64,000 nt of DNA, taken from NCBI GenBank assembly GCA_024233085.1, contig JACKQC010000004.1, forward strand, positions 62,001 to 126,000, given 5' to 3'. Below, piece after piece: positions 16,162-24,989 of the stretch. This stretch comes from Akkermansiaceae bacterium. Its GTDB lineage: Bacteria > Verrucomicrobiota > Verrucomicrobiia > Verrucomicrobiales > DEV007. The notes beneath the pieces are model-generated. The model did no database searches, was not told the DNA's origin, and saw only the letters and a program-made list of their open reading frames with translations. The translations under genes and the position numbers were made by a program. The first letter of the stretch is position 1, and every line of letters begins with the position of its first letter.

Positions 16162-19100
16162 CTACGCTTGCGATCCCGAAGATCCCTCAACCTGCTTTAG
16201 CCATTTCTCGATCGTTCTGATTTGTTTCGGATATTCTGCTCGCTTGAGAGCTTCCCGAAGATGCCTTAAAGCCTCTTTGGGTTGGTTAGATTGCATCGCA
16301 AGGGCACCTAAAGCGAGATCGGCGGTTGGGTGATTCACGTCGTTCACCTTTGCTCCTTCGAAAAGCTCTTTCGCGATTTCCGGGAAATTCCGAATCAGAC
16401 GTTGACCGGCTGATAGATGCGGATGGTTAAGCGCAATCTTCATCGCCTCCCATTCCCTTTTCGAACTTCTTAGACTTGAAATCAGAGCATTCAACGGTTC
16501 GGAAGGATGGAAGGGTTGAGCATAGTACCATTGAAGGATTTCATCGATCGAGGGTAACCCGTCCAGTCTTTTAAACAGCGTGGTGAAGCTGACAACGTCG
16601 GGTTCAATTCCCGCCTCCGTCATCCGCTCGATCACCCCGGACGCCGACTCGTAGTCCGCCGCCTTCGAGAGCAGCGTGCTGAAGCTGACAACGTCGGGCT
16701 CAATTCCCGCCTCCGTCATCCGCTCGATCACCCCGGAGGCCGACTCGTAGTCCGCCGCCTTCGAGAGCAGCGTGTTGAAGCTGACAACGTCGGGCTCAAT
16801 TCCCGCCTCCGTCATCCGCTCGATCACCCCGGAGGCCGACTCGTAGTCCGCCGCCTTCGAGAGCAGCGTGGTGAAGCTGACAACGTCGGGCTCAATTCCC
16901 GCCTCCGTCATCCGCTCGATCACCCCGGACGCCGACTCGTAGTCCGCCGCCTTCGAGAGCAGCGTGGTGAAGCTGACAACGTCGGGTTCAATTCCCGCCT
17001 CCGTCATCCGCTCGATCACCCCGGAGGCCGACTCGTAGTCCGCCGCCTTCGAGAGCAGCGTGGTGAAGCTGACAACGTCGGGCTCAATTCCCGCCTCCGT
17101 CATCCGCTCGATCACCCCGGACGCCGACTCGTAGTCCGCCGCCTTCGAGAGCAGCGTGGTGAAGCTGACAACGTCGGGTTTCAATTCCGCCTCCGTCATC
17201 CGCTCGATCACCCCGAACGCCGACTCGTAGTCCGCCGCCTTCGAGAGCAGCGTGTTGAAGCTGACAACGTCGGGCTCAATTCCCGCCTCCGTCATCCGCT
17301 CAATCACCTCGGACGCCGACTCGTAGTCCGCCGCCTCTCGAGAGCAGCGTGGTGAAGCTGACAACGTTGGGCTCAATTCCCGCCTCCGTCATCCGCTCGA
17401 TCACCCCGGACGCCGACTCGTAGTCCGCCGCCTTCGAGAGCAGCGTGGTGAAGCTGACAACGTCGGGCTCAATTCCGCCTCCGTCATCCGCTCGATCACC
17501 CCGGACGCCGACTCGTAGTCCGCCGCCTTCGAGAGAGCAGCGTGGTGAAGCTGACAACGTCGGGTTCAATTCCCGCCTCCGTCATCCGCTCGATCACCCC
17601 GAACGCCGACTCGTAGTCCGCCGCCTTCGAGAGCAGCGTGTTGAAGCTGACAACGTCGGGCTCAATTCCCGCCTCCGTCATCCGCTCGATCACCCCGGAC
17701 GCCGACTCGTAGTCCGCCGCCTTCGAGAGCAGCGTGGTGAAGCTGACAACGTTGGGCTCAATTCCCGCCTCCGTCATCCGCTCGATCACCCCGAACGCCG
17801 ACTCGTAGTCCGCCGCCTTCGAGAGCAGCGTGGTGAAGCTGACAACGTCGGGCTCAATTCCCGCCTCCGTCATCCGCTCGATCACCCCGGACGCCGACTC
17901 GTAGTCCGCCGCCTTCGAGAGCAGCGTGCTGAAGCTGACAACGTCGGGCTCAATTCCCGCCTCCGTCATCCGCTCGATCACCCCGAACGCCGACTCGTAG
18001 TCCGCCGCCTTCGAGAGCAGCGTGTTGAAGCTGACAACGTCGGGCTCAATTCCGCCTCCGTCATCCGCTCAATCACCCCGGACGCCGACTCGTAGTCCGC
18101 CGCCTTCGAGAGCAGCGTGGTGAAGCTGACAACGTCGGGCTCAATTCCCGCCTCCGTCATCCGCTCGATCACCCCGGACGCCGACTCGTAGTCCGCCGCC
18201 TTCGAGAGCAGCGTGTTGAAGCTGACAACGTCGGGCTCAATTCCCGCCTCCGTCATCCGCTCGATCACCCCGGACGCCGACTCGTAGTCCGCCGCCTTCG
18301 AGAGCAGCGTGTTGAAGCTGAACACGTCGGGCTCAAAATTCGCCTGTGCCATCGCCTCGAGAAGCAGATTTCCCGCATCGAAATCGGTTGCTTCCAAAAT
18401 CGCTTGAGTCCACTGCCGGGAAAGATGGTAGTTCCGCACCGCATGCCGCCGAATCTGCTGAGAAATGTGCTGCTTCAAACGTTGATTGCGGGACATAATT
18501 TCTTTGATCCGCTCCCGAATGACTTGGTGAAGGAACAATGTCTTTCGGAGTGGTGTTGAAATCGAGAGACGCAAAATTCCCCTATCCATCAAACACTCGA
18601 TCGACGCCTGAGAAACCGAATCGTAACCCGGAGGCACAACACCGGTGATGTGGCGGAAACGGACGTCTTCATCCAACAGATTTCGCAGCCAACGCTCACT
18701 GACATCCTCACCGGGGAGTGTTGCTGCATAGAAAAGCACCCGTTGCTCTGTTTCTAAAAGCGAGAAGAAGAGATCGTCAATTACCGCATCCGCTCGATTT
18801 GAGTAATCGACGGGAACAGCCTGATCTTCAGTGGTCCGGACTGCTACCAACTTCCTGGACTGCAAGTCGCGCCAATAGGCGGCCCATCCCAACCTCCGAT
18901 GCCCTGCCATGTAAATACCAACAACCGTGAGACCGATCGCCAAGCCGCCAAACCAATCTATAATCGAATCAATTTCGTCTCCATTTACGCCCATATCGAC
19001 GTCGTTCCGATAACTCCGCAACAATGCTCTGGCATCCGGCCCCGAAAGAACGTCCAGTCGATGCATCTTCAGCCAGTGATCGCCCAGGTCTTCCGCGCGG

Positions 19101-20113
19101 GTCGTGATGAGTCGATGGCAATTGCCCGCCGGTACAGATTTCGCCCATTCCGGGTCTTTCCACTGGGCTTCATCATTGACATTGTCGAGCACCAAAAGGT
19201 TGGGAGGACCGGCCGCCAAGCGCTGTTCAACCGCTCGACTCAAAGTCTCCGTTTCTCCATTTTCCGTCGGAATTCCAAGTGGCTCAGCCAAGACTGAGAG
19301 TGCGTCACATAGGCTGGCGCCAGCCCGATCGCGACAATCAACCCAAAAAACTCCGCCCGGGAATTCGACGGGATCCGCGGCAAGACTTTCCCATGCGAAC
19401 TCGAGTGCGAGCGAACTTTTTCCGACGCCGCCCGATGCGAAAACCGCCACCTGCTGAGTGATCCCGATCGTCTTCGATTCAGCCAGCAATTCCCCGACAC
19501 GTTTCAAATCCGACTCACGACCCCGAAAATGAGGGTTTCGAGCCGGCAAATAGCGCGGAACCTGCGAAGAAGGCAAGGCGGGAAGATCGGGAATAATGTG
19601 TCTTAGATCTCCGATCAACTGTCCCAATAGGTCCTCCGCATCCGAAAACGGTGAGGCGTGCCGGCGAGCTTCGATCAACCGTTCTAGGTGAAACTCCTGA
19701 ACATCATCGGCGGCCGTTCGATAAACAAAAGGTTTGAGTCCATGATGAAGCGCGATAAAGGCTTCCCACTGCGTATAACTTAAGCCGGAGAAATCACCAA
19801 GGTCGGCCTTCAATTTGGGGAAACCGTCTAAAAATTTCGGTTCGCTTTTCAGATATGTTTCAACTGCCGTTGCATCCGCGACCGATCCGAACTCTGAACC
19901 GACAAGATGAATTACAGCGGCGCAAGTTCGAATATAGTGATCGAGCTTCTCAAGCGTATCGACTTCGGTTTGCCGAAATTCTTCCTGTACTTTGACTTCG
20001 CATTCCGCCTTGGTCAGATACCGCCGAAGCTTACTCCTCAAACCTGGATACGCGCCCGTCTCGCGCTCAAATTCGCTGGAGACGCAAGAAATGAAGACGC
20101 GATTTGATTTCAT
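16162..20113 (-). CDS. STAND NTPase: DUF4062 - NB-ARC - 18 PPR-like repeats (array frameshifted)
   Basis: From ATG20113 (MKSNRVFISCVSSEFERE, the usual DUF4062 start; an upstream start at 20182 is less likely). Residues 1-135 are DUF4062, a TIR/SEFIR-like fold. Residues 190-400 are NB-ARC: Walker A VFASGGVGKSS (224-234), Walker B NLLVLDN (305-311), sensor RLITTRA (334-340), GLxxGL (389-395). A winged-helix-like part follows. From ~596 there are 18 tandem 32-residue repeats (VVSFxTLLSKA ... GIEPD), close to the PPR consensus but three residues short in helix A, then a ~140-residue helical tail (EALRHLREALKRAE). In this assembly the array has frame breaks near 18052, 17475 (lost C), 17533 (+2) and 17337 (+1), so uninterrupted reading gives ~711 residues with three repeats, ending at 17978. 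Restored, it would be ~1315. It resembles NLR-like defence ATPases; the RNA-binding sensor is inferred. Confidence 0.85.
16590..18330 (-). repeat. 18 tandem 96-bp repeats encoding 32-residue PPR-like units
   Basis: Core tcgtagtccgccgcct recurs every 96 bp from 16649 to 18282 (18 copies). Units are nearly identical. The main coding differences, in minus-strand order, are residue 5 of each unit (Asn AAC, Thr ACC or Ser AGC) and the last residue (Asp or Asn). Residue-5/last-residue pairs for repeats 1-18 are ND ND TD ND SD TN TD ND TD TN TD ND TD TD TD TD ND SD. Other changes are Ser/Phe in ESASGV/ESAFGV, one ASEV and one ELKPD. Frameshifting indels lie at about 18052, 17533, 17475 and 17337, and a compensated pair at 17180/17187. 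Confidence 0.95.
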
Positions 20114-20184
20114 TTGTCGCGGTTTGAAGGAAGAAAACGATAGTCCAAGAAACGAAAGATCCGCGCTCAATCGGGATCGCAAAT

Positions 20185-21522
20185 TCAGACTTCAAAGATT
20201 CCAGAGTTGAAAACCACCTCTGCTTGCCGAAAAAAACAAGGAATCACCCGGTAATTCTCCCGGTGCGCATCGTGCAGGAGAATCGTCCCGCCCTCGGCGA
20301 GGACGAGGCGGGCGACGGCGGCGCAATCGACCCGCAGGCGGCCGTCGATGAAGATGAGGTCGTATTTCGGGAAAGGGTCCGAGTCGGGACGGCTGACCCA
20401 GCCGTCCGCGGGGGTTCCGGGGACGTCGCCGGCAACCGCCCCGCGCGGACGCCTCGGCGAGGCGTCCCTACCGGTCCCGGATGATGCGCGATCGTGGGAT
20501 GGTTGAACCAGCGGCCAGGTCACGTAGCCCTCGGCGCGGCCGGGGGCGATGGCGAGGCGCCGGAGATGCATTCGCACCCGGCCGCCGGGTTCGGAAAAGG
20601 CGGCCTCCAGGGCGCGGCAGTGGGCGAACCAGCGCGGGTCGTGCTCGACGCCGTCGATGCGGGCCTCGGGGAACAGCTCGGCGAAAAAGAGGGTGGAACG
20701 GCCGGGACCCCATTCCAGGATGCGGCGCGGGGCGGGACGCGGCGGCCGGGCGGAGTCGATGCCGCCGGCGAACCAGCGGTCCCACACCACCGGGAGGTAG
20801 GAGAGGCCGAAGGGCGAATTCCGGAAGCGCGCCTTCAGCCCGGCGTGACCCGACACGAGCACGACGAGCCGGCTCCGGGGGATGGCGCCCTCGGTCGCGG
20901 GATCCGGCGGCCCGAAGAAATCGCCCACGTCAAAGGTGAAGGCCAGGGGGCGGAGGCCGGGGAGTGGGGAAGAGGGGTCGGGGGTTGGGGGCGCCGGCGT
21001 CCTCGTAGCACGGGCCTCCCGGCCCGTGTCCGTGTCGGCGGGTTTCCCAACCCGCCCGTCGCCGCGGGATACGGCGCCGCGGGATTCATCGTCCCCAGAT
21101 TCATCGTCCCGAGGCGGCGGGCGGAGCGCCGCGTTTGGAGGAGGAGGCGGGCGGAGCGCCTGCTCCACAACCTTCCGTTCCCATTGGCGCCCGTCGGGCC
21201 GGGTGATCGTCATCGCCAAGGTCGGCGTCCCGCCTTCCCGGGTGAGGCGAAAGGCGAAGTCCGGGCCCCGGGCGTCTTTGGGGCGCGCGTTGCCCCCGCC
21301 CCGCCAGGCGCGCGGCGGCTTCGATTTCGGCTTCATCGTCGGCGAAGCCGTATCCGAGTCCGAGTCCGAGTCCTCCGCGCGCAGGGGAAAATCGCCGCAG
21401 CATTGCCACCCGAGCACGGTGGCGACGAGGGTGTCCCGTTCCGCGCCGGCGGCGGCGGCGGCGGCGGCGGCCGGTGTTTCCCCCGCCGACTCGGCCTCGA
21501 TGACGACTGTTCCTCCGGACAT
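20185..21522 (-). CDS. Class I SAM-dependent methyltransferase-like protein with embedded palindrome
   Basis: 445 residues from ATG21522 (a TTG two codons upstream is possible). Residues 1-170 are low complexity (poly-Ala, DSDSDSDT, Pro-rich) with little predicted structure. From ~255 a Rossmann methyltransferase is visible: RRILEWGPGRSTLFFAELFP (motif I), then RIDGVEHDPRWF with the acidic strand-2 end, later YDLIFIDGRLRVDC and GGTILLHDAHRENY. Between SHDRAS and PFPKYDL about 35 residues (GRDASPRRPRGAVAGDVPGT...) are encoded by a GC-rich double palindrome inserted in frame. Substrate unknown; relatives near glycan loci suggest cell-surface modification. Its 3' end is copied at 12769-13068. 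Confidence 0.75.
   Translation of the reverse strand: MSGGTVVIEAESAGETPAAAAAAAAGAERDTLVATVLGWQCCGDFPLRAEDSDSDSDTASPTMKPKSKPPRAWRGGGNARPKDARGPDFAFRLTREGGTPTLAMTITRPDGRQWERKVVEQALRPPPPPNAALRPPPRDDESGDDESRGAVSRGDGRVGKPADTDTGREARATRTPAPPTPDPSSPLPGLRPLAFTFDVGDFFGPPDPATEGAIPRSRLVVLVSGHAGLKARFRNSPFGLSYLPVVWDRWFAGGIDSARPPRPAPRRILEWGPGRSTLFFAELFPEARIDGVEHDPRWFAHCRALEAAFSEPGGRVRMHLRRLAIAPGRAEGYVTWPLVQPSHDRASSGTGRDASPRRPRGAVAGDVPGTPADGWVSRPDSDPFPKYDLIFIDGRLRVDCAAVARLVLAEGGTILLHDAHRENYRVIPCFFRQAEVVFNSGIFEV
20387..20467. repeat. GC-rich double palindrome in frame inside the methyltransferase gene
   Basis: First hairpin 20387-20407: 9-bp arms GGACGGCTG/CAGCCGTCC around 3 bp. Second hairpin 20447-20467: 10-bp arms GGACGCCTCG/CGAGGCGTCC around one base. 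The insert length keeps the host reading frame and adds a Gly/Arg/Ala/Pro-rich loop. The other copy is at 12971-13052. Confidence 0.9.
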
Positions 21523-21570
21523 GCGCAAGGTTTAGGCGAATTCGGCAGGGGAGGTCAAGGGTTTTCGGGA

Positions 21571-21650
21571 TTCAGTATTTTTAGTTTTCAGTTTTCAGTT
21601 TTCAGTTTTCGGATTTCGGATTTCGGATTTCGGATTTCGGTTTTGACCGG
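21571..21650. repeat. Simple tandem repeats (agttttc and ggatttc units)
   Basis: About four agttttc-type units (21577-21608) run into five cggattt-type units (21609-21640). Low-complexity AT-rich DNA just upstream of the methyltransferase start, with no coding signal. It may contain promoter-like AT-rich DNA but no clear boxes were found. Confidence 0.85.
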
Positions 21651-21699
21651 TTCCGAATTAACGGAATTAAATGGGAATTGTTCGCAATCGGTTGATAAT

Positions 21700-21930
21700 C
21701 GGTGAATTGCAACGCTGTCAGCGCCTTTTGCGGATCTGTCAGGGGCTTTTGCAGCCCGGTCAGGGGTCGCGGCGGAGGTGTCAGCGGTCGTTGCAAAGGT
21801 GTCAGCGGCGTTTGCGGGGCGGTCAGGGGCGTTTGCGGGGCGGTCGGGACCGGTTGCGGGGGTGTCGGCGGCGTTTGCGGAGCGGTCAGCCCCGGTTGCG
21901 GACCGGTCAGCGGCCTTTGAAAACGGGCAT
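21700..21930. repeat. Degenerate 21-bp-period array
   Basis: Units of the form gcggtcaggggcgtttgcggg repeat with a 21-bp period and many substitutions, about 11 units. Read on the minus strand they give a heptapeptide pattern (ADRSANA, ADTPATG, PDRPANA...), but no start or neighbouring domain supports a gene. A second array with similar spacing but different sequence lies at 62690-62940. With the simple repeats and palindrome copy B, it fills the 670-bp gap between the methyltransferase and the dehydrogenase. Confidence 0.8.
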
Positions 21931-21971
21931 TTCTTCGTTTCCGCTCTTTTTTGGGTAGGAAAATCGAGGGC

Positions 21972-22036
21972 CACCGAACCCTGTTGGGCCGCGCACTGAA
22001 CAGGGTTGGGTCCGGGAGCTGACCCTGTTCGGTCAC
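21972..22036. repeat. Dispersed palindrome family, copy B (three half-sites)
   Basis: Three half-sites in alternating orientation: ccgaaccctgttggg, gaacagggttgggtc and gaccctgttcggtc. Intergenic, about 160 bp upstream of the PVC-type dehydrogenase start. Confidence 0.85.
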
Positions 22037-22192
22037 CGGTAATCGGTAAGATCCGCGGTCAGTGGTCGGTAACTTCAGTGACCCGTTTTCAGGATCCGGG
22101 CATCCCGAGGGGGGCTGAAGACCGATTACCGCACACCGAAGACCGAGACCGACCTTGATTTCGCGGGGTCGATATGGGACAGAGAGGGCCCC

Positions 22193-24958
22193 ATGACGAC
22201 GATGAAAACGACTCCCCCCCTCCCCCGACGCCGTTTTTTCTCCCTGATCCTGCCCGCCGCCGGACTTTCGGCGTGGCTGACGCTGCCGACCGCCGCGCGG
22301 GCGCAGGAGAAGGCGGCGGAAAAATTCGATCCCGCGAAGGTGGAGACGACGACGATCCCGCTGGAGCTTTTCAAGGTGCCGGAGGGGCTGGAGGTGACGC
22401 TGTGGGCGCAGTCGCCGATGCTTTTCAACCCGACGAATCTGGATGTGGACAAGGACGGCCGGATCTGGGTGGCCGAGGGGGTGCGCTACCGCCGCCAACA
22501 CGACCAGCAGCCGGAGGGCGACCGCATCGTGGTGCTGGAGGACACGGACGGCGACGGCAAGGCGGACGAGTCGCACACCTTTGTGCAGGAGCCGGACCTG
22601 GTGGCGCCTCTCGGGGTGGCGGTGATCGGCAAACAGGTGGTCGTGAGCCAGCCGCCGGACCTGATCGTGTACACGGACAACGACGGGGACCGGGTCTTCG
22701 ACGCGTCGAAGGGCGACACGCGCGAGGTGCTGCTGACGGGCTTCAGCGGGAAGAACCACGATCATTCGCTGCACTCGGTGACGGTGGGGCCGGACGGAAA
22801 ATGGATGTTCAACTCGGGGAACACGGGCGGGATGTTCACCGACAAGTCGGACCGGACCTTCCGCATCTTCGGCTCCTACCGGCCGAAGGCGATCGGGCCC
22901 TTCGCCTTTCCGCACGACGCGGACCAGTACGCGGGCCAGGCGAGCGACGACGGCCACACCTACGTGGGGGGCTTCACGGTGCGGATGAATCCGGACGGCA
23001 CGAACGCGGAGATCATCGGGCACAACTACCGCAACAGCTACGAACAGTCGATCACCTCGCTGGGCGACGTGTTCCAGAACGACAACGACGATCCGCCGGC
23101 CTGCCGGGTGAGCTGGGTGATGGAGCACGCGAATTTCGGCTTCTGCTCGAACGACGGCCAGCGGACGTGGCAGGCGGACCGGCGGCCGGGCCAGGCGACG
23201 GCGGTGGCGGAGTGGCGGCAGGAGGACCCGGGCATCGCGCCGGCGGGCGACGTCTATGGCGGGGGCTCGCCGACGGGCAACTGTTTCTACGAAAACGGGG
23301 CGCTGGGCGAGAAATGGTCGGGGACTTTCCTGGCCTGCGAGGCGGGGCGCAACGTGGTCTTCGCCTACCAGCCGAAGGCGGAAGGCGCGGGCTTCGCGCT
23401 GGAGCGGACGGATTTCCTGACCTCGAACCCGGAGGGCAAATGGGCGGGCTCGGATTTCCTCGGCGGGAGCGACTCGGTGAACAGCGAAGTGCCGACGCTC
23501 TTCCGCCCGTCGGACGTGGTGGTCGGCCCGGACGGGGCGCTCTACGTGAGCGACTGGATCGACGCGCGCGTGGGCGGTCATCAGGCGCTGGACCAGTCGT
23601 GCTCGGGCGCGATCTACCGGGTGGCGCCGAAGGGGTTCAAGCCGGTCGTGCCAAAGATCGACCTCGCCACCACGGAAGGCCAGATCGCGGCGCTGAAGTC
23701 GCCGGCCATCAATGTGCGGGCGGCGGGCTTCGCGGCGCTCAAGGCGAAGGGCCGGGCCTCGCTCGACGCGGTCGCGAAGCTGCTGGAGGAGGACAACGTC
23801 TATCTCCGGAGCCGGGCGGTCTTTCTGCTCTATCAGCTGGGCATCAGCGGTCCGCGCGTGGCGGGCTATCCGCAGGACCAGGCCGATCCGCGGCTGCGCA
23901 TCGCGGCCTACCGGGCGATGCGCCGGGCGGGCCTCGACTTCACCGGCGCGGCGATCGGCCTCTCGCACGACGAAGACGCGGCCGTCCGCCGCGAGGTGGC
24001 GCTGTCGATGCGCGACCAGCCGCACGATGTGGCCCTGCAGATCCTCTCCGACGTCGCGAAAGGCTACGACGGCAAGGATCGCGGCTACCTCGAGGCCTTC
24101 GGCATTGGGGCCACGGGCAAGGAGGACGAGCTTTTCCGCCTGCTGAAGCCGGAACTGGGGGGGGACGATTCGCGCCGGTGGAGCGACGCCTTCGCCGACA
24201 TCGCCTGGCGGCTGCATCCGCCGCGGGCGGTGGACGATTTCGCGGTGCGGGCGGGGAGCGACGTGGTGGCCTTCGAGCAGCGGAAACGCGCGCTGGACGC
24301 GATCGCCTTCATCAACACCAAGGCCGCCGCCGACGCCATGCTGACGCTGGCACAGCTCGACGGTCCGCTGAAGGGCAACGCGACCTGGTGGCTGCTGAAC
24401 CGGGCGTCGAACGACTGGGAAAAATTCGACCTGATGCCCGCCCTGAAACAGCGCGGCATCTACGATCCGGACAAGGTGACGCTGCAGGAAATCGTCACGC
24501 CCGATCCGAAGGGCACGCCGAGCACGCTGCCGCCGATCGCGGAAATCCTGAAGCTGGAGGGCGATCCCCAGCGCGGCCAGACGACGGCGCAGCGCTGCGT
24601 CATGTGCCACCAGTTCAACGGCGTCGGCGCCGAGGTCGGCCCGGGGCTCGCGGGCTGGGGCCGCACGCAGACGCGCGAGGTCATCGCCACCGCGATCGTC
24701 AATCCCAGCGCCGACATCGCCCACGGCTACGACGCGACGGAGATCAAGACCAAGGACGGCCAGACCATCGACGGCCTGCTGATCAAGGACAGCAACCCTT
24801 TCATCATGCTGAGCATGGGCGGGGTGACGCAGATCGTTCCGGGGAAAAAAATCGCCTCGCGCGAAAAGATGAACCGCTCCCTGATGCTCAGCGCCGCGCA
24901 GCTCGGCCTGACCGCGCAGGACGTGGCCGATCTGGTGGCGTATCTGAAGGCGCACTGA
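22193..24958 (+). CDS. PVC-type membrane-bound dehydrogenase with HEAT repeats and C-terminal cytochrome c
   Basis: 921 residues. A twin-arginine-like signal (PRRRFFSLILPAAGLSAWL ... ARA) sends it out of the cytoplasm. The N-terminal ~470 residues are a beta-propeller dehydrogenase-like domain (VPEGLEVTLWAQSPML, VGPDGALYVSDWIDAR), the middle part is helical HEAT-like (VFLLYQLGISGPRVAGY...), and the C-terminus has one haem c site CVMCH (~802-806) with GVGAEVGPGLAGWG and a Met-containing SLMLSAAQ tail. This architecture is highly characteristic of Planctomycetes and Verrucomicrobia; the likely role is periplasmic oxidation of a sugar or alcohol, with electrons passed to the haem. AGAGAGG just upstream may serve as ribosome site. 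It is followed by the cyclase-like genes, 31 bp away. Confidence 0.93.
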   Translation: MTTMKTTPPLPRRRFFSLILPAAGLSAWLTLPTAARAQEKAAEKFDPAKVETTTIPLELFKVPEGLEVTLWAQSPMLFNPTNLDVDKDGRIWVAEGVRYRRQHDQQPEGDRIVVLEDTDGDGKADESHTFVQEPDLVAPLGVAVIGKQVVVSQPPDLIVYTDNDGDRVFDASKGDTREVLLTGFSGKNHDHSLHSVTVGPDGKWMFNSGNTGGMFTDKSDRTFRIFGSYRPKAIGPFAFPHDADQYAGQASDDGHTYVGGFTVRMNPDGTNAEIIGHNYRNSYEQSITSLGDVFQNDNDDPPACRVSWVMEHANFGFCSNDGQRTWQADRRPGQATAVAEWRQEDPGIAPAGDVYGGGSPTGNCFYENGALGEKWSGTFLACEAGRNVVFAYQPKAEGAGFALERTDFLTSNPEGKWAGSDFLGGSDSVNSEVPTLFRPSDVVVGPDGALYVSDWIDARVGGHQALDQSCSGAIYRVAPKGFKPVVPKIDLATTEGQIAALKSPAINVRAAGFAALKAKGRASLDAVAKLLEEDNVYLRSRAVFLLYQLGISGPRVAGYPQDQADPRLRIAAYRAMRRAGLDFTGAAIGLSHDEDAAVRREVALSMRDQPHDVALQILSDVAKGYDGKDRGYLEAFGIGATGKEDELFRLLKPELGGDDSRRWSDAFADIAWRLHPPRAVDDFAVRAGSDVVAFEQRKRALDAIAFINTKAAADAMLTLAQLDGPLKGNATWWLLNRASNDWEKFDLMPALKQRGIYDPDKVTLQEIVTPDPKGTPSTLPPIAEILKLEGDPQRGQTTAQRCVMCHQFNGVGAEVGPGLAGWGRTQTREVIATAIVNPSADIAHGYDATEIKTKDGQTIDGLLIKDSNPFIMLSMGGVTQIVPGKKIASREKMNRSLMLSAAQLGLTAQDVADLVAYLKAH

Positions 24959-24989
24959 GCGCGAAGAAAATCCGACGCGGCCGGCCGCC

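Noticed and set aside
16590..18330. CRISPR-like array
   Set aside because: Units are contiguous 96-bp coding repeats without spacers; no cas genes nearby.
16590..18330. Diversity-generating retroelement target
   Set aside because: AAC codon variation fits adenine mutagenesis, but Asp to Asn (GAC to AAC) does not, and no reverse transcriptase or template repeat is in the window.
21700..21930. CRISPR array or heptad-repeat protein gene
   Set aside because: 21-bp units have no spacers, and the minus-strand frame has no flanking domain or regular start.
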